Part shown: positions 61,788-64,000 of the stretch, one piece after another
How the letters are laid out: every line of letters begins with the position of its first letter
How positions within the stretch are numbered: the stretch's first letter is position 1
Assembly (NCBI GenBank): GCA_003712055.1
Contig: RHLJ01000003.1
Location: 1 to 64,000, forward strand
DNA: 64,000 nt
Direction: 5' to 3'
Source: Balneola sp.
GTDB lineage: Bacteria; Bacteroidota; Rhodothermia; Balneolales; Balneolaceae
Made by a program: the position numbers and the translations under genes
Notes under the pieces: generated by a model
Databases searched by the model: none
Seen by the model: only the letters and a program-made list of their open reading frames with translations
Told to the model about the DNA's origin: nothing

Positions 61788-63152
61788 TTATACCACTTGT
61801 TGGATAATTAAATAGCTGCAAGTATGCGAATTATATTTCACTTTTTCCGAAATAGTACCAAACTCTCCGTTTGAAGCTATTTCAGGAAATAAAACGGAAT
61901 AAATGACTCCATCATTACCACAAAGCACCCGGGCGTTTTCCCGCAATGATGAAGGAAGTTTACGATTTGTCAAGTGGTCTGAAACCTTCTGCGAACCTTC
62001 CATACCAAGGGGATTGAAGGAATCTCCATCTCGCCAATTTCTTATTGTAACTGGCCAACTCAAACAATCAGCGTCAAGATTTAATACCCCTGGCTTCGAT
62101 TCTGAGGAGAAATAAAAACTGAATCCATTTAATACCAATCCATCTTCTATCTCATTTTTTTGTATTAAACTCTGATCTTTTTGTTTTAGGTCGGAAAGTT
62201 TGAAAAAGATTTGTTCTCTTTCTTTATATAAGTGGCCGCACTCACCAAGCTCAATGGATGTACCTGTTTGAGTATCTCCTATTTTTTTAAGCTCCAGTAA
62301 TTGGCCTTTAGAAAGTGGTACATCCTCATTCAAAGTGAGTATGTATTTCTTTAGCACTTCTGCCTTCAGCACTTCATCCAACATATTATATGAATCAAGC
62401 TCAATCCCTGAGCCATTGAAGACTTTTTCAAAAACTATATCAAGAGCAGCCTGATAGGACTTACTTCGTTCTTCAAGTTCCAGGATATTATTTCTCCATC
62501 CAGGGAAGAATTCTTCAAATTCTTCAAACACTTTATTTCTAAGAAGATTTCGAGCGTATTTGTTTTCTTGATTACTTACATCTTCTCTAAAAGGAACCGC
62601 ATTCTCTTCGCAAAAAGTATAAATCTCTTCTTTGCTAATTCTTAAGAGAGGTCGAAAAATATCCTTTTCAACAACTTGCATTCCATCCCAGGCACCAATC
62701 CCGCTTCCTCTCAATAGTTTTTGAAAAATAGTCTCAAGTTGATCGTCTTGATGGTGAGCAGTTGCTATAAAATCGGCCTTCTGATAGGCTTTAATATCCC
62801 TGAAAATCCGATAGCGTTCATCCCGTGCCCATTTCTGAAAATTCTCCACTTTTGCATGAGCCGACTCTAGACGTACAGAACAACACTCAATGTTCCATTC
62901 CGTGCACATTCCTTCAACAAGTTCCTGGTCCAGGTCTGAATCTTCGCCTCTTAATCCATAGTTGATATGTACAACAAAGAGCTCTGCTTCAACTTTTGAA
63001 AGCAGATACAAAAGAGCCATTGAATCAGCTCCTCCACTAACCCCTATAATGAAGCTGGGGTTTTTCTTTTTTAATGAAGAAAGGTGATTGACTAAACTTT
63101 GTTTAATCGATTTGGACACGGATTTGTTCATACGAAAAAGTATCCACTTCAA
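61788..63152 (-). CDS. tilS: tRNA(Ile)-lysidine synthase
   Basis: TilS attaches lysine to C34 of the CAU-anticodon tRNA-Ile so that it reads AUA. The ORF of up to 454 residues contains the pyrophosphatase loop VSGGADSMALLYLL, ATAHHQDDQLETIFQKLLRG and a C-terminal domain with RNWRDGDSFNPLGMEGSQKV. The start is probably the second Met at 63131 (MNKSVSKSIKQSLVNHL), which shortens its overlap with birA to 29 nt. Operon birA-tilS-hpt. Confidence 0.93.
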   Translation of the reverse strand: MKWILFRMNKSVSKSIKQSLVNHLSSLKKKNPSFIIGVSGGADSMALLYLLSKVEAELFVVHINYGLRGEDSDLDQELVEGMCTEWNIECCSVRLESAHAKVENFQKWARDERYRIFRDIKAYQKADFIATAHHQDDQLETIFQKLLRGSGIGAWDGMQVVEKDIFRPLLRISKEEIYTFCEENAVPFREDVSNQENKYARNLLRNKVFEEFEEFFPGWRNNILELEERSKSYQAALDIVFEKVFNGSGIELDSYNMLDEVLKAEVLKKYILTLNEDVPLSKGQLLELKKIGDTQTGTSIELGECGHLYKEREQIFFKLSDLKQKDQSLIQKNEIEDGLVLNGFSFYFSSESKPGVLNLDADCLSWPVTIRNWRDGDSFNPLGMEGSQKVSDHLTNRKLPSSLRENARVLCGNDGVIYSVLFPEIASNGEFGTISEKVKYNSHTCSYLIIQQVV

Positions 63153-63885
63153 GATCCTTATTCAATACAACTAACGCACCATGTTCATTAACACCCAGAA
63201 ATTTAAAAGTCCCTTCTCTTAGGTCGTTGTTCACAAATATCTTTGCCCATTGTCCATACCCAATCATATTTTTATTGATCGTGCGGACTAACTCGATTTC
63301 TCTGGTTTCCCATAGCCGGTAGTAGTATTCTATTTTCGTTAGAATACGGGCTAATATTTGCTCTCTTGAATATTCTTTATCTGTTATTTGGGCAAGTGAA
63401 ATTGCAGAGTCACTTAATTCAGCTTCAAATTCACGCTGATTTATATTAATCCCAATACCAACAATTACTCTATCCAACACATTTCCATTGAATACTGCCT
63501 CTGTAAGTAGACCACATAGCTTTTTCCCATCGATCAGAACATCGTTAGGCCACTTTATATCAAAACTAGTTTTAGCATAATCGCTACATACATCCGCTAC
63601 AGCAAGTGCACATGAAAGAGTTAGTATCGTTAATCTATGTTGATTAGTCGGCTCAAATATCAGACTGAACATCAAGTTGCATTCTGACTCTGACTCCCAG
63701 GCGCGTTCATACTGTCCTCTTCCTTTAGTCTGTGAATCAGCAATAACTAAAGTGCCATGTAAGCTATCCACCCTGCTCATTCTTTTAGCATATGAGTTGG
63801 TGGAATCCAATTCAGAGAAATAAAAATTGCTACGTCCTAACCAGGACGTAGCTAATTGATCTTCAAATTGCTCGGTTAAAAACAA
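63103..63885 (-). CDS. birA: biotin-acetyl-CoA-carboxylase ligase
   Basis: BirA activates biotin as biotinyl-AMP and attaches it to the carboxyl carrier protein. The 260 residues include SELDSTNSYAKRMSR, the biotin-binding DSQTKGRGQYERAWESE loop and IKWPNDVLIDGKKLCGLLTE, then a C-terminal SH3-like domain. No N-terminal DNA-binding domain is present, so it cannot act as a biotin-operon repressor. It overlaps tilS and follows the partial CBM48-like gene by 5 nt. Confidence 0.93.
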   Translation of the reverse strand: MFLTEQFEDQLATSWLGRSNFYFSELDSTNSYAKRMSRVDSLHGTLVIADSQTKGRGQYERAWESESECNLMFSLIFEPTNQHRLTILTLSCALAVADVCSDYAKTSFDIKWPNDVLIDGKKLCGLLTEAVFNGNVLDRVIVGIGININQREFEAELSDSAISLAQITDKEYSREQILARILTKIEYYYRLWETREIELVRTINKNMIGYGQWAKIFVNNDLREGTFKFLGVNEHGALVVLNKDLEVDTFSYEQIRVQID

Positions 63886-63890
63886 AGGGA

Positions 63891-64000
63891 TTACTTTCCT
63901 ATTGTAACCAGAGAATCTTCTGTGCCAAATTCGTTGGCAACATAGGCATCGGCTTCATAGTCGTTTTCCCATGTTTCGCCATCAATTAAATACTTGAACC
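63891..64000 (-). CDS. C-terminal end of a CBM48/isoamylase-early-set-like protein (partial)
   Basis: The last 36 codons of a minus-strand gene that enters from the right edge, ending TAA at 63891. The readable end FKYLIDGETWENDYEADAYV plus ANEFGTEDSLVTIGK has the glycogen-binding CBM48/AMPK-beta style (FKYxIDG-x-W, D-x-x-A-x-x-Y-x-x-N). The rest of the gene is outside the window, so a single-domain protein and a longer enzyme cannot be told apart. Confidence 0.6.
   Translation of the reverse strand, partial: FKYLIDGETWENDYEADAYVANEFGTEDSLVTIGK

Overview
The window looks like a chromosomal segment of a Bacteroidota-like bacterium. My best guess is the Balneolaceae (Balneola/Gracilimonas group). 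The grounds are a C-terminal type IX secretion (T9SS) sorting domain with the NYPNPFNP signature, a TonB receptor with an N-terminal secretin/STN domain next to a DUF4249-type lipoprotein, Reg_prop/Y_Y_Y-type histidine kinases, weak Shine-Dalgarno sequences, and promoter-like boxes of the TTG-N20-TAnnTTTG kind. No 16S gene is present, so the assignment stays an inference.

Layout. (1) 245-19266, minus strand: one uninterrupted translation super-operon in the order rpsL-rpsG-fusA-tuf-S10-spc-alpha and ending at rplQ, with 32 genes, gaps mostly under 30 nt and one clear terminator at the end. It carries a cysteine-free L36 that is too short for most gene callers, and it lacks rpmD (L30) between rpsE and rplO. 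(2) 19386-28595: recG, then secreted and outer-membrane proteins, including a large HEXXH-metallopeptidase/propeller/barrel protein. (3) 28597-34599: two tandem membrane-anchored TPR/HTH regulators, two related small double-CxxC proteins, typA, a pair of similar structured RNA-like elements ending in terminators, and TCTACA-type tandem repeats in three intergenic regions. (4) 34727-48043: a GyrI-like protein, a Bor-like lipoprotein, and a sensor kinase / response regulator / free HTH set upstream of three large or lipidated surface proteins that share a module. (5) 48040-50899: a radical SAM protein, a HEAT-repeat protein, a YjbQ-family protein and an AlkC/AlkD-like DNA alkylation-repair protein. 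(6) 51179-56649: a DUF4249-like lipoprotein, a TonB receptor and a divergent LytS/LytTR two-component pair. (7) 56686-61166: a probable genomic island between a 3' remnant of a serine tRNA and an intact tRNA-Ser(GCT). It holds a divergent MIO-type ammonia-lyase homologue facing an adenylate-forming enzyme without a C-terminal domain and a LuxC-type reductase. (8) 61224-64000: hpt, tilS, birA and the end of a CBM48-like protein.

The most interesting part is the island. The adenylating enzyme plus LuxC-like reductase resemble the EhpF/EhpG pair of D-alanylgriseoluteic acid biosynthesis, proposed to turn a carboxylate into an aldehyde through an acyl-adenylate. Here the pair is coupled to an ammonia-lyase homologue in which the MIO-forming tripeptide and two normally conserved catalytic residues have changed. 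I find no luxAB, hut or photoactive yellow protein genes that would make it a known pathway. The second lead is the combination of two covarying hairpin-plus-terminator RNA elements, paralogous TPR/HTH regulators, paralogous double-CxxC proteins and shared 11-nt-spaced repeats between 25.2 and 32.8 kb.
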